Shown one piece after another: positions 9,189 to 17,704 of a stretch of 36,626 nt of DNA (position 1 is the stretch's first letter; the number at the start of each line of letters is the position of its first letter). Source of the stretch: JBFLVQ01 sp040758525 (GTDB lineage: Bacteria; Acidobacteriota; Blastocatellia; Chloracidobacteriales; JADJPF01). Both the position numbers and the translations under genes were made by a program. The notes under the pieces are model-generated. The model was given only the letters and a program-made list of their open reading frames with translations, was not told the DNA's origin and searched no databases. The stretch is from contig JBFLVQ010000017.1 of the NCBI GenBank assembly GCA_040758525.1, forward strand, positions 1 through 36,626, in the 5' to 3' direction.

Positions 9189-12100
9189 ATGAAGCGCTGT
9201 CCCAAATGCCACCAGCAATTCCTTTCTGATTTGGCTAGCTGTCCTTATGATGGGCAGCCACTACAGTCTTTTGACAATGATCCATTGATTGGTCAGGTGT
9301 TAGAAGGTAAATATCGTCTAGAACAGCGTATAGGTGTAGGCGGTATGGCTACGGTCTATCTTGCTACACGATTGCAGATCGGCGATGAGGTGGCGATCAA
9401 AGTCTTAAATTCTGATTCACTGAAAAGCCCACTGGCAGTTGCACGTTTCCGGCGCGAGGCACAAGCCGCCGCACGTATACGCCATAACAGCGTTGTTACA
9501 ATACATGATTTAGGGGTATTGCCGGCTGGTAATACTTTTCTCGTGATGGAATATATACGTGGGCATAGCCTACGGGATGAGCTAAACAAGCAGCGCACCC
9601 TCCCTATTGAACGTGCTATACGCATTCTCTCGGCAGTCTGTGGCGCTGTGCAAGCAGCCCATGATGCTGGCATTATTCATCGCGATCTTAAGCCAGAAAA
9701 TATAATGATTGAGCGTATGCGAGATGGTAGCGAAACCATCAAGGTAGTCGATTTTGGTGTCGCAGAACTACGAGAACACTTCATTAGCGATGCGCTTACC
9801 AAGATCACTGAAGCCGGTATGATGGTTGGCACACCCTACTATATTTCTCCCGAACAGTGTCGCGGAGAGGAGCTAGACAATCGCGCAGACATCTACAGTC
9901 TGGGAATTATACTCTATGAAACGCTCACAGGAAGTGTGCCTTTTCCTGGCAAAACCCTCTCTGCTGTGATCATATTGCATGCTGTCGAACCACCACCTTC
10001 GATTCGCAATATACGACCAGATATTAGCGAGACATTAGAAGCAGTAATCTTACGTGCGCTTGCCAAGGATCGATCTCTACGCCAAGCTACTGCTCTCGAA
10101 TTGGCTAAAGAGTTAGAGGTGGTCTTAGCAGGCGGAGTGCTCTCAGAAATGAGGATAACCGGAGTAGGTACTCAACCAACATCATCAAGTGAGCGAGCGC
10201 GAGTAAGTGGTCCACTTAATACTACACGTATTACCAATGGCCCATTACCAGCACGCAAGAGCGGCCTACTTAGTTATGACAATGTTACTGGACTACATTC
10301 CTATCCATACTTTCTGCAACGATTGGAAGAGGCATTGTTACGTTGCGCACAGCTTGGCGAACAGCTTGCTGTGGTACTGTTTGGTGTGGATCGTTTCAAG
10401 CGTATTAATGATTCTTATGGCTATTTAATGGGAGATCTAGTGCTGCGAGAGATCGCCCTTTCGCTCAATGAAAAGATTCCTGAGTCGGCATTGCTATGCC
10501 GTTCTCCAGGAGATGGCTTTGTTTTGATGATAAGCGCATATATGCCGGAAGCAGTTTTAGAACTGGCAGAGCGATTAACCAAACAGATTGCTGAGAAACA
10601 TTTCCTTACTAATGAGATTGCTGGTGGCCTGATGCTCTCACTCTCGGCTGGGGTAGCGATCTATCCTGAGGATAGCCTTACTGGTAACGAGTTGTTCGAT
10701 GCTGCGCAACGCGCCCTCAAACAGGCAAAGGCACAAGAACTACCGAAGGTTTTGCGTATTTCTAGTAGTCCACTTAACAACATTCTTGAGCCACAAGTCA
10801 GCTTTGAGAATTTTGTTGGTCGCAAAGCTGAGCTAGAGCGGCTCAAGAAGGAGTTTGAGCAAGGAATGGTAGGGCGTGGCCGGCCTATCTTTGTTATTGG
10901 TGATGCTGGTTTAGGCAAGACCAGACTGGTAGAAGAGTTTCGCCATCGCTTGGTTAGTAAAGATATTCTCTTTCTGCAAGGTCGTTTCTACGAGTCGGGC
11001 GGAGCGATCCCTTACAAGGTTTTCTATGATTCGTTACGTGGCTCGATTCAATATCTCATAGAACATTCACTAGGTGATCTACAGACTACCTTTGGTACAT
11101 TAGCCGATCGTGTGATCAATGATTTCACGGTCTCTGATCCACTCTCGCTGCTATTGACTCACGATAATGCTTATCGTGGTGGTGCTGAGCAGGAGAAGTA
11201 TCGTATCTTCGACTATCTAACCCGACTTTATGTTTGTCTCGCCAGACTACGTCCATTAATGCTCTTCTTTGATGATCTACATTGGGCTGATGAGTTGACA
11301 CTAGAGTTTCTCTCATACTTAATACGCACAGCCGCGGGAGAACGAATTTTCCTGGTTGCTACAATGCGTGAATGGGAGATTGCCAATGAGAGCAATCCTG
11401 TGCGTAGTTGGTTGCGGCAGATGAGTCGTTATGGCAGCTACGAACAGATCCGACTGGCACCATTAGGCGAAGACGAGATTAGCGCAATACTAGGATTGAT
11501 GTTTGGCTATATTGATATCTCCAAGTCTATGCTGGCGCGATTATCTCAAGAGACCAAAGGCAATCCATTTTACTTGGTTGAGATTGTACGTATCTTCCTG
11601 GAAGAAGGGGTAATTGAATGGAGTGGTGAGAGCTGGCGTTGTGCTGAAGTGGAAGAGATAAGACTGCCCAATTCCATTGTTGATCTGGTAGAGGCACATC
11701 TCGCCAAATTACCTGTTGAAGCGCTGGATACTTTTACCCAAGCAGCAATAATTGGCGATGTGTTCACTTTTGATGTGCTTGCTGCTGTGACAGAGCTTGA
11801 CGAAGACCGTTTACTACCAATTATTGAGGCAGGGCTACGCGAGTATATTCTTAAGGAAGAGACAGGCTCACGCGAAGATCGCTACTCTTTCTATCACACT
11901 ACTGTACGCAAGGTGCTCTATGAGCGTACTAGTCGTCGCCGACGCAAGCGTCTACACCAGCAAGTAGGTCGCAAACTGGAAGAGCTATATGCCGATCGCG
12001 CCAATAAGATTGCTGCTGAACTGGTCTATCACTACTATCATGCAGAAGACTATGAACATGCCTTGCGCTATGCTGTTGAAGCTGGCAATCTCGCTTGGCG

Positions 12101-13433
12101 GGCACTCTCAATCTCAGAAGCAGCCAAGTATTACGAATGGGCAGAGAAGTCTATTCAAAGTCTTACTGCCTCGCTAAAAGTAACAGGGCTGCAGGCTGGT
12201 AACCAGGTATTACAACTAGCTGCTTGTGGTCTGCAGTTAGAAGCTGATCGGATTGCGCAGTATCATTTAAACTATGGTCAGTTGCTGATGCATATTGGTA
12301 AGCATAAACGGGCTGAGACAGAGTTACGACAAACCATCGAACTGGCTCGCCAGCTACGCTCATTGCAACTGGTCGGACGTGCCTTTACCGCATTAGGTGA
12401 ACTCTATCGCCAGTATGGCCAGCTTACCCGTGGACTTGAATATGGTGAACAAGGACTGGCGGTGCTTAGCTCAATAGAGGATTGCGAATGGGAGGTACAT
12501 GCGCTTATTGTTATTGGTGCTGCTCAGGAAGGATTAGGACACTTCTCTGAAGCAATCGAAAATTATCAAGGCGCAATCGCACTAGCACGTAAGTTAGGAG
12601 ATCGTGGTAATGAGGCAAATGCGCTTTGGGGACTAGGATTGACGCATTATCAGCTAGGTCAGTATGAGAAAGCACAAGAGTCGGCGCTACACTCGCTCAA
12701 TATTGTCAATCGCATTAATGATAAGGTTGGCCAAGAGCGCTGCCTGAATCTGATTGGTCTAGTGATGCGCGAGATCGGACAGTATAATGATGCACTACAG
12801 AATTTTGAGCGCGCGCTCCAGATCGCACGCGATTTAGGCTATCGGTTACGTGAGACAACCATACTCAATAATATTGGTGATAACTATCGTCGTCAGGGTC
12901 GCTATCAAGAGGCTAATGGATACTATCAACAGGCACTGGCAATGGCGCGTGAAACTTCTGATCGCGCTATGGAAGGTATGATAATGCTCAATATAGGGCT
13001 AGTTCATCAGGGACAAGGTGAGCATGAGAAAGCCTTAGGAGTATTGGGCGCAGTACAGCGCCGATTACGCGATATTGGGGCGCGTCCAGCAGAACTGGAA
13101 GCTCTGGTCAGTATTGCTGATTCACAACGTATACTAGGGCACAGTACAGAAGCCAGCGCTTCATACCAGTATGCGCTGGAACTCTCGCGCCAATCAGGTA
13201 GTCCTGTTTTCGAATGGCGTGCGCTTTATGGACTAGCGCGTTGTGAGCGTATGCGTGGCAATGGCCAGTCGGCACTTAAACTACTACGTGCTAGCGTTGA
13301 AGTGATTGAGATGATCTCTTCGGAGCTGAGCATTTATGCCAATCGAGTAAGTTTTCTTAAAGACAAGCAGATTGTTTATAATGACCTTGCGGAGTTGACG
13401 GTAGAGCTGTCTGAGAATGGAGCGGAGAGATGA
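9189..13433 (+). CDS. Ser/Thr protein kinase with GGDEF-like, AAA_16 ATPase and TPR regions
   Basis: A 1414-residue cytosolic signalling protein. Order of parts: CPKC...CPYDG zinc ribbon (C4, C7, C18); protein kinase (about 38-310) with VAIK Lys71, HRDLKPEN Asp166, DFG and a GTPYYISPEQC activation segment, all intact; a GGDEF-like domain (about 360-518) with VDRFKRINDSYG but a degenerate signature PGDGF at 440-444; an AAA_16/STAND ATPase (from about 545) with Walker A GDAGLGKT (Lys577) and Walker B LMLFFDDLHWAD; then TPR repeats from about 1010 to the end, with YQGAIALARKLGD-type units. No membrane segment is seen. Kinase + AAA + TPR recalls mycobacterial PknK; the GGDEF-like insert is the odd part. 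The stop overlaps the next start by 4 bases (ATGA). It probably senses a ligand through TPR/AAA and phosphorylates unknown targets. Confidence 0.9.
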   Translation: MKRCPKCHQQFLSDLASCPYDGQPLQSFDNDPLIGQVLEGKYRLEQRIGVGGMATVYLATRLQIGDEVAIKVLNSDSLKSPLAVARFRREAQAAARIRHNSVVTIHDLGVLPAGNTFLVMEYIRGHSLRDELNKQRTLPIERAIRILSAVCGAVQAAHDAGIIHRDLKPENIMIERMRDGSETIKVVDFGVAELREHFISDALTKITEAGMMVGTPYYISPEQCRGEELDNRADIYSLGIILYETLTGSVPFPGKTLSAVIILHAVEPPPSIRNIRPDISETLEAVILRALAKDRSLRQATALELAKELEVVLAGGVLSEMRITGVGTQPTSSSERARVSGPLNTTRITNGPLPARKSGLLSYDNVTGLHSYPYFLQRLEEALLRCAQLGEQLAVVLFGVDRFKRINDSYGYLMGDLVLREIALSLNEKIPESALLCRSPGDGFVLMISAYMPEAVLELAERLTKQIAEKHFLTNEIAGGLMLSLSAGVAIYPEDSLTGNELFDAAQRALKQAKAQELPKVLRISSSPLNNILEPQVSFENFVGRKAELERLKKEFEQGMVGRGRPIFVIGDAGLGKTRLVEEFRHRLVSKDILFLQGRFYESGGAIPYKVFYDSLRGSIQYLIEHSLGDLQTTFGTLADRVINDFTVSDPLSLLLTHDNAYRGGAEQEKYRIFDYLTRLYVCLARLRPLMLFFDDLHWADELTLEFLSYLIRTAAGERIFLVATMREWEIANESNPVRSWLRQMSRYGSYEQIRLAPLGEDEISAILGLMFGYIDISKSMLARLSQETKGNPFYLVEIVRIFLEEGVIEWSGESWRCAEVEEIRLPNSIVDLVEAHLAKLPVEALDTFTQAAIIGDVFTFDVLAAVTELDEDRLLPIIEAGLREYILKEETGSREDRYSFYHTTVRKVLYERTSRRRRKRLHQQVGRKLEELYADRANKIAAELVYHYYHAEDYEHALRYAVEAGNLAWRALSISEAAKYYEWAEKSIQSLTASLKVTGLQAGNQVLQLAACGLQLEADRIAQYHLNYGQLLMHIGKHKRAETELRQTIELARQLRSLQLVGRAFTALGELYRQYGQLTRGLEYGEQGLAVLSSIEDCEWEVHALIVIGAAQEGLGHFSEAIENYQGAIALARKLGDRGNEANALWGLGLTHYQLGQYEKAQESALHSLNIVNRINDKVGQERCLNLIGLVMREIGQYNDALQNFERALQIARDLGYRLRETTILNNIGDNYRRQGRYQEANGYYQQALAMARETSDRAMEGMIMLNIGLVHQGQGEHEKALGVLGAVQRRLRDIGARPAELEALVSIADSQRILGHSTEASASYQYALELSRQSGSPVFEWRALYGLARCERMRGNGQSALKLLRASVEVIEMISSELSIYANRVSFLKDKQIVYNDLAELTVELSENGAER

Positions 13434-14164
13434 TCGGCAGGATAATCTTTCTCTTGGTAATAAGCGTTATTTTCAATCTAACGACAACAACAGCGACCGC
13501 AATGGCACAGCGTGCTAAGCCACAACCAGGCAAAAAAAAACCGCCAGCGGCTGCACCGGTTGTTACACCCAAACCAGCCGAGCCGCCGGTCGCACCGGCG
13601 CCACCAGTACCAGAAGTAATAAAACCCCCAGCAACAGAATTGAGTGTTGAACAACTGGCTCGTTTACAGGTTGTGATAGAGACTTCATTGGGTGAAATTG
13701 TTTTTAAGTTTCATCCACAGGCGGCAGCTAATCATGCACGGCAGTTTGTTTGGCTAATAGAGTCAGGTTATTTCGATGGTATGTCGATAAGCCGTATTAT
13801 TCCAAACTTTATCATACAGAGTGGTAATTCCGCCTCTTGGGGAGAAGCAAATCCAAATCAACAACGGCGCTTTGAGATTCCCAAGTTAAAAGCAGAATAT
13901 GATACCAATCTAAAGCATGAGCGTGGTGCTGTATCTATGGCGCGACCCAATGATGAACCAGATGGCGGCACCACACACTTCTTTATCTGCACGCGTAAGG
14001 CATCTTCGCTTGACAACCAATATACTGTCTTTGGCCAAGTGATTGGCGGTATTGAGATAGTTGATATGATTGCTGCTGCGCCGATTGCGGAAGGTAGTCA
14101 GGACAAGCCACGTGATCGTATTGAAGTCAAACGCATTTATATCAAGGCACTCACGTCTGAGTGA
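13430..14164 (+). CDS. Exported cyclophilin-type peptidyl-prolyl isomerase
   Basis: This 244-residue protein has a signal peptide (about 1-27, hydrophobic FLLVISVIFNL, ending near AMAQ), a Pro/Ala/Lys-rich spacer (about 28-75) and a bacterial-type cyclophilin domain (about 83-240). The active-site block SRIIPNFIIQSGN keeps the catalytic Arg and the Gln, with Ser where many cyclophilins have Gly. GAVSMARPNDEPDGG, THFFI and LDNQYTVFGQV are further family segments. It should assist protein folding in the periplasm. Translation is probably coupled to the kinase gene through the ATGA overlap, and its stop lies 14 bases before trpG. The link between a periplasmic isomerase and trp genes is positional only. 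Confidence 0.9.
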   Translation: MIGRIIFLLVISVIFNLTTTTATAMAQRAKPQPGKKKPPAAAPVVTPKPAEPPVAPAPPVPEVIKPPATELSVEQLARLQVVIETSLGEIVFKFHPQAAANHARQFVWLIESGYFDGMSISRIIPNFIIQSGNSASWGEANPNQQRRFEIPKLKAEYDTNLKHERGAVSMARPNDEPDGGTTHFFICTRKASSLDNQYTVFGQVIGGIEIVDMIAAAPIAEGSQDKPRDRIEVKRIYIKALTSE

Positions 14165-14178
14165 GTTGGGAAGAACAG

Positions 14179-14742
14179 ATGATCTTAGTAATAGATAATT
14201 ACGACTCATTTACTTATAACCTAGTCCAGTATCTGGGCGAGTTTGAACCAGATATTATTGTCTATCGTAACGATCAGATCAGCATTGAACAGATCCAGCA
14301 GCTTGGTCCAAAACATATTCTGATTTCACCAGGTCCAGGCCGACCAGAAGCGGCAGGGATAATTATTGATGTGATCAAATCTTTTGCTGGTCGTATTCCG
14401 ATCTTGGGTGTTTGCCTGGGCCATCAAGCCATGGGCCTGGCATTTGGTGGTCAAGTAGTGTCAGCACCATATCTAATGCATGGCAAGACCAGTGAGATCT
14501 GCCATGATGGCATGACAATCTTTCGTGGTATAGAGTATCGTTTTCGTGCCACACGTTACCATTCACTGGTTGTTGATCGCGATTCTATTCCAACTAGTCT
14601 GGAAGTCTCTGCAACTACGCCTGACGGTATTGTAATGGGATTACGCCATCGCCAATATATTTGTGAAGGGGTACAGTTCCATCCAGAATCGATAATGACT
14701 AACCATGGCAAGACACTGCTAAAAAACTTTTTGGCGCTCTAA
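14179..14742 (+). CDS. trpG: Anthranilate synthase component II (glutamine amidotransferase)
   Basis: TrpG releases ammonia from glutamine and passes it to TrpE; the same protein often also serves PabA in folate synthesis. It is a 187-residue class I glutaminase. The N-terminus MILVIDNYDSFTYNL is canonical. The catalytic triad is Cys79 (GVCLGHQAMG), His168 and Glu170 (FHPESIMT). The oxyanion segment ISPGPGRP is present. I chose the ATG at 14179 because it gives the family N-terminus and follows GGGAAG by about 8 bases. A GTG at 14161, overlapping the cyclophilin stop, would add six unconserved residues. trpD starts 3 bases after its stop. Confidence 0.95.
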   Translation: MILVIDNYDSFTYNLVQYLGEFEPDIIVYRNDQISIEQIQQLGPKHILISPGPGRPEAAGIIIDVIKSFAGRIPILGVCLGHQAMGLAFGGQVVSAPYLMHGKTSEICHDGMTIFRGIEYRFRATRYHSLVVDRDSIPTSLEVSATTPDGIVMGLRHRQYICEGVQFHPESIMTNHGKTLLKNFLAL

Positions 14743-14745
14743 ACT

Positions 14746-15771
14746 ATGATTAAGGAGATTATCAAACAGGTAGTCGCGCGTGAAGATCTCACACGTGCAC
14801 AAGCCGCCACACTATTGGAATTTATTATTGATGGTGATGCTACTGATGCACAGATTGCGGCATTACTGATCGCGCTAGCCATGAAAGGAGAGACTAGCAG
14901 CGAGTTAGCCGGATTTGCTGAAGTAATGCGACAGCGTGCAGCACGTTTCAATACTCGCCATAAGATCTTTGTTGATACGGCAGGCACAGGTGGAGATGGG
15001 CGTGGCACTTTCAACATCTCGACAGCCGCAGCCTTTGTCATTGCTGCTGCCGGTATTCCTGTTGCTAAGCATGGCAACCGTTCTGTATCAAGCCAATCAG
15101 GCAGTGCAGATGTGCTTAGTGAATTGGGTGTACGGGTAGTTTTAAGTCCTGCCATTGCCGCGCATTGTTTGGATGAGATAGGCATCTGTTTTATGTTTGC
15201 GCCCGCGTTCCATCCTGCTACTAAACGAGTCGCTGAAATCCGTCGTCAACTTGGTATACGCACTGCTTTCAATCTACTTGGGCCACTTACTAATCCAGCC
15301 GGCACACCAAGACAGTTAGTAGGAGTATTTGCGCGTGAGGCGGTAGAAAAATGTGCCCGTGTGCTTGCTGACCTTGGCGCCGAGCGCGCTTGGGTTGTCT
15401 GGGGCATGGATGGGCTTGACGAGATCACACTCTGTGACACCACACTGGTCGGCGAGGTGATCAATAGTTCTGTAAATCTGTTTGAAATTGGACCACAGGA
15501 TTTTGGATTAACAAAGATTGATCCAACAACAATCACAGGTGGTACACCAGCCGAGAACGCAGTTACTCTACGTGCTATCTTGTCAGGCAAGCGTCAAGAT
15601 GGGTTACGTGATATCGTGCTTGCCAATGCTGCCGCCGCTATCTACCTATGCGAAGGCGCCCCTACGCTACGAGATGCGATTGCGCTCGCCGCTGGTACAA
15701 TCGACACTGGATTAGCAGTGGAAAAGCTAGATGCGCTTATCCATCTTAGCCAACAGTGTGAACCAACATAG
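14746..15771 (+). CDS. trpD: Anthranilate phosphoribosyltransferase
   Basis: TrpD joins anthranilate to PRPP, the second step of tryptophan synthesis. The 341-residue protein has the PRPP-binding GTGGD loop at about 81-85 (VDTAGTGGDGRGTFN), KHGNRSVSSQSGSAD at about 105-120, and the anthranilate-site block FAPAFHPA followed by FNLLGPLTNPA. All are typical of an active enzyme. It begins 3 bases after trpG, so translation is likely coupled. It is the last gene of the plus-strand run and is followed by a strong hairpin. trpC, trpF, trpB and trpA are not in the window. Confidence 0.96.
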   Translation: MIKEIIKQVVAREDLTRAQAATLLEFIIDGDATDAQIAALLIALAMKGETSSELAGFAEVMRQRAARFNTRHKIFVDTAGTGGDGRGTFNISTAAAFVIAAAGIPVAKHGNRSVSSQSGSADVLSELGVRVVLSPAIAAHCLDEIGICFMFAPAFHPATKRVAEIRRQLGIRTAFNLLGPLTNPAGTPRQLVGVFAREAVEKCARVLADLGAERAWVVWGMDGLDEITLCDTTLVGEVINSSVNLFEIGPQDFGLTKIDPTTITGGTPAENAVTLRAILSGKRQDGLRDIVLANAAAAIYLCEGAPTLRDAIALAAGTIDTGLAVEKLDALIHLSQQCEPT

Positions 15772-15823
15772 CTACTTTTCTTAACGCCAGTTTAAGATAA
15801 CCCCAGTTCGAGATAAGAATTAA

Positions 15824-15860
15824 AAGCCCGCAGGGCAGGATATTTTTGCCCTGCGGGCTT
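15824..15860. terminator. Shared hairpin terminator between trpD and the PP2C gene
   Basis: A perfect 14-bp stem (15824-15837 with 15847-15860) with a 9-base loop lies between two convergent stop codons. On the minus strand it is followed by a short T-rich run (CTTTTAATT), making a good terminator for the phosphatase gene. On the plus strand the trailing T content is poor, so it may be a weaker terminator for trpD. Confidence 0.8.
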
Positions 15861-15890
15861 ATCTCGGCTTGATGTTAATTGGATTGAGAA

Positions 15891-17171
15891 TCAAGCAAGA
15901 CTATTTTCTTTAGACTTATTATTGGTGAGGCGTTCAATAACATTGCGCGCCTTACGAGCAACAGACTCAATCTTGCGAACATTTTTGATCGCGTGTTCTA
16001 GATGCACAATGGCTTTCTGTAATGAAGGCTCGCTACGGCCTTGTTGTTGCAGCCAAATATCAAGGCTCTGGATCTGCTCGATCACCAGTTGCAATTGTGG
16101 GCTAGCGCTATTCAATATCTTAATAGATTGGTCGCTTGCTTCTACTATCTCATTGCGTTTTGGATAGGCAGGCAGCGCACTGAGGGGCATAATACCGATG
16201 GTGGAATTAAAGAGTAATGACTCACTAGTCTGCTCAGTATTGTCTGATACCATCTGCTTGGTATTGCGGTCGTTTTCTTCTTCCCCAAATGGATCGAAAG
16301 CAGAGATAACATCTATTGTTTTTGTGATCGAGCCTTGTTCACTGCCCTGTGGTAGTCCATTGCCCTCGAATTTAGCTAGCACAACCGTGATATTGTCCTC
16401 GCCACCACGCTTCTTAGCGATATCAATCATTGTTGTGACAGCTAACTCAAGGTTGGGCGACTTAGTAATAAATTTGCGTATCTCTTCAGCATTCAGTTTG
16501 TTGGAAAGACCATCCGAGCATAATAGTAGATAGTCACCAGCCAATAATTGGACCGTATTCACTGCGACCTGTACCTCTGCCTGTCCACCTAATGACTGCA
16601 GAATAATATTACGTGCAGGCGCATTCTCACGCTGTTCTCGGTTATAGACACCAGATTTAACCAGTGCCTCAAAGAGCGACTGATCTGTAGTAATCTGTTT
16701 GATCTTATTACGGCGAATAATGTAAGCGCGTGAATCACCTACTTCAGCGACATAAGCGCGCGACCCTTCAACCAGAGCTGCGGTAATTGTCGCTCCCATA
16801 CCTTTATGTCCAATATTGTTTTGACCCTCGCGCCAGATCAGATTGTTGATCTTCTCAACGGCTTTGACCAAGCGATCCACCGCCGTCTGATTAGTAGATT
16901 GGCAGAGCATTTCCAGACGTAGTCCATAGACAGCCAGTGCAGAAGCGATCTCGCCTGCTTGTGCTCCCCCCATACCATCAGAAACGGCTAAGAGCAAGCA
17001 TTGTTGTGTCAGTGTACGGGTAATTGATCGCGGCGCATTGCAGGTACGACCACTTATCAAATCAGCAATGATGAAGTTGTCTTCATTGTTGGCACGTACA
17101 TTCCCTATATCGGATCGCGCATAAATAGATGTAATTACCACTGCTGGGTTATTAGCTATTGTGCTGGTCAA
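15891..17171 (-). CDS. PP2C-family Ser/Thr protein phosphatase with C-terminal extension
   Basis: This 426-residue soluble protein should remove phosphate from Ser/Thr residues, opposing kinases such as the two in this window. The PP2C domain (about 12-270) shows the metal-ligand motifs in order: GNVRANNEDNF, SDGMGGAQAGE, GDSRAYII, CSDGLSNKL and GGEDNITVVLAKF. An Asp/Glu/Ser-rich linker and a helical tail (about 345-420) follow; their role is unknown. The start is TTG, supported by GGAGG seven bases upstream and the lack of a better ATG. A tandem 10-base repeat lies 60-81 bases upstream. An 84-residue gene precedes it on the same strand. It resembles PrpC/Stp more than SpoIIE. Confidence 0.92.
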   Translation of the reverse strand: MTSTIANNPAVVITSIYARSDIGNVRANNEDNFIIADLISGRTCNAPRSITRTLTQQCLLLAVSDGMGGAQAGEIASALAVYGLRLEMLCQSTNQTAVDRLVKAVEKINNLIWREGQNNIGHKGMGATITAALVEGSRAYVAEVGDSRAYIIRRNKIKQITTDQSLFEALVKSGVYNREQRENAPARNIILQSLGGQAEVQVAVNTVQLLAGDYLLLCSDGLSNKLNAEEIRKFITKSPNLELAVTTMIDIAKKRGGEDNITVVLAKFEGNGLPQGSEQGSITKTIDVISAFDPFGEEENDRNTKQMVSDNTEQTSESLLFNSTIGIMPLSALPAYPKRNEIVEASDQSIKILNSASPQLQLVIEQIQSLDIWLQQQGRSEPSLQKAIVHLEHAIKNVRKIESVARKARNVIERLTNNKSKENSLA

Positions 17172-17230
17172 GGATCTGCCTCCTCAATTAGTGACCCTAG
17201 ATGCGTCGCCTGACGCCGCTGCACGGCTTG

Positions 17231-17252
17231 TATACAGTGGCTTATACAGTGG
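17231..17252. repeat. Tandem 10-base direct repeat upstream of the PP2C gene
   Basis: TATACAGTGG occurs at 17231-17240 and again at 17243-17252, a 12-base period close to one DNA turn. On the minus strand it reads CCACTGTATA twice. It lies in the non-coding gap between the 84-residue gene and the phosphatase start, so it could be a regulator-binding site, although two copies may also arise by chance duplication. Confidence 0.45.
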
Positions 17253-17283
17253 TTTACCCACTTCTGTCAACTATCTGGTTACC

Positions 17284-17538
17284 CTATTGCTTGTGCTGCT
17301 TTTGAGTAGGGAAATGGCCGCTCCCATCGAGTCGGCGGTTACGTGGTCGTGTAGACCAGACCTTGGCATCTGGCACACGCACAACATTTATACGCCTTTC
17401 ACCAAGAGTACGGGCACGGAAGCTACGTGAGCCTTCCACTTCGCTAGCTGCTGGCGTGGTGCTACGTGTATGACGTGTGGTATCCTGCTTCATTGCTGTC
17501 GATTTTACTCCAGATTTTTCTCCTCCCTGTCTACTCAT
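17284..17538 (-). CDS. Small basic protein of unknown function (84 aa)
   Basis: I do not recognise this protein. It is rich in Arg, Lys, Ser and Thr, has no membrane segment or signal peptide, and is probably partly disordered, with a more ordered-looking middle segment RRINVVRVPDAKVWSTRP (about 48-65). The case for a real gene is the strong AGGAGG eight bases before the ATG, a possible TATAAA -10 box at 17567-17572, and Arg codons (mostly CGT) like those of neighbouring genes. It lies 112 bases upstream of the PP2C gene on the same strand, so it may be co-transcribed with it. Nucleic-acid binding is a possibility suggested only by charge. Confidence 0.55.
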   Translation of the reverse strand: MSRQGGEKSGVKSTAMKQDTTRHTRSTTPAASEVEGSRSFRARTLGERRINVVRVPDAKVWSTRPRNRRLDGSGHFPTQKQHKQ

Positions 17539-17704
17539 AAGTCTCTCCTCCTAATTTGGAATCATCTTTATAATTGTGCAACTGTTTTGCCAGAAGCGAT
17601 GCTTTAGCTCACTCAACGATTGCTGTGCTCTCCATGGTAGGATAATATATTGCTGAGCAAGTTGGATTTGATGGCAATAGTTGGTGAGAGCGGTAAGGAG
17701 ATCG

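Noticed and set aside
12163..12363. Antisense open frames inside the TPR part of the large kinase, and direct similarity between TPR units
   Set aside because: The repeats are protein-level TPR units of one gene; no DNA-level tandem array or separate gene is supported.
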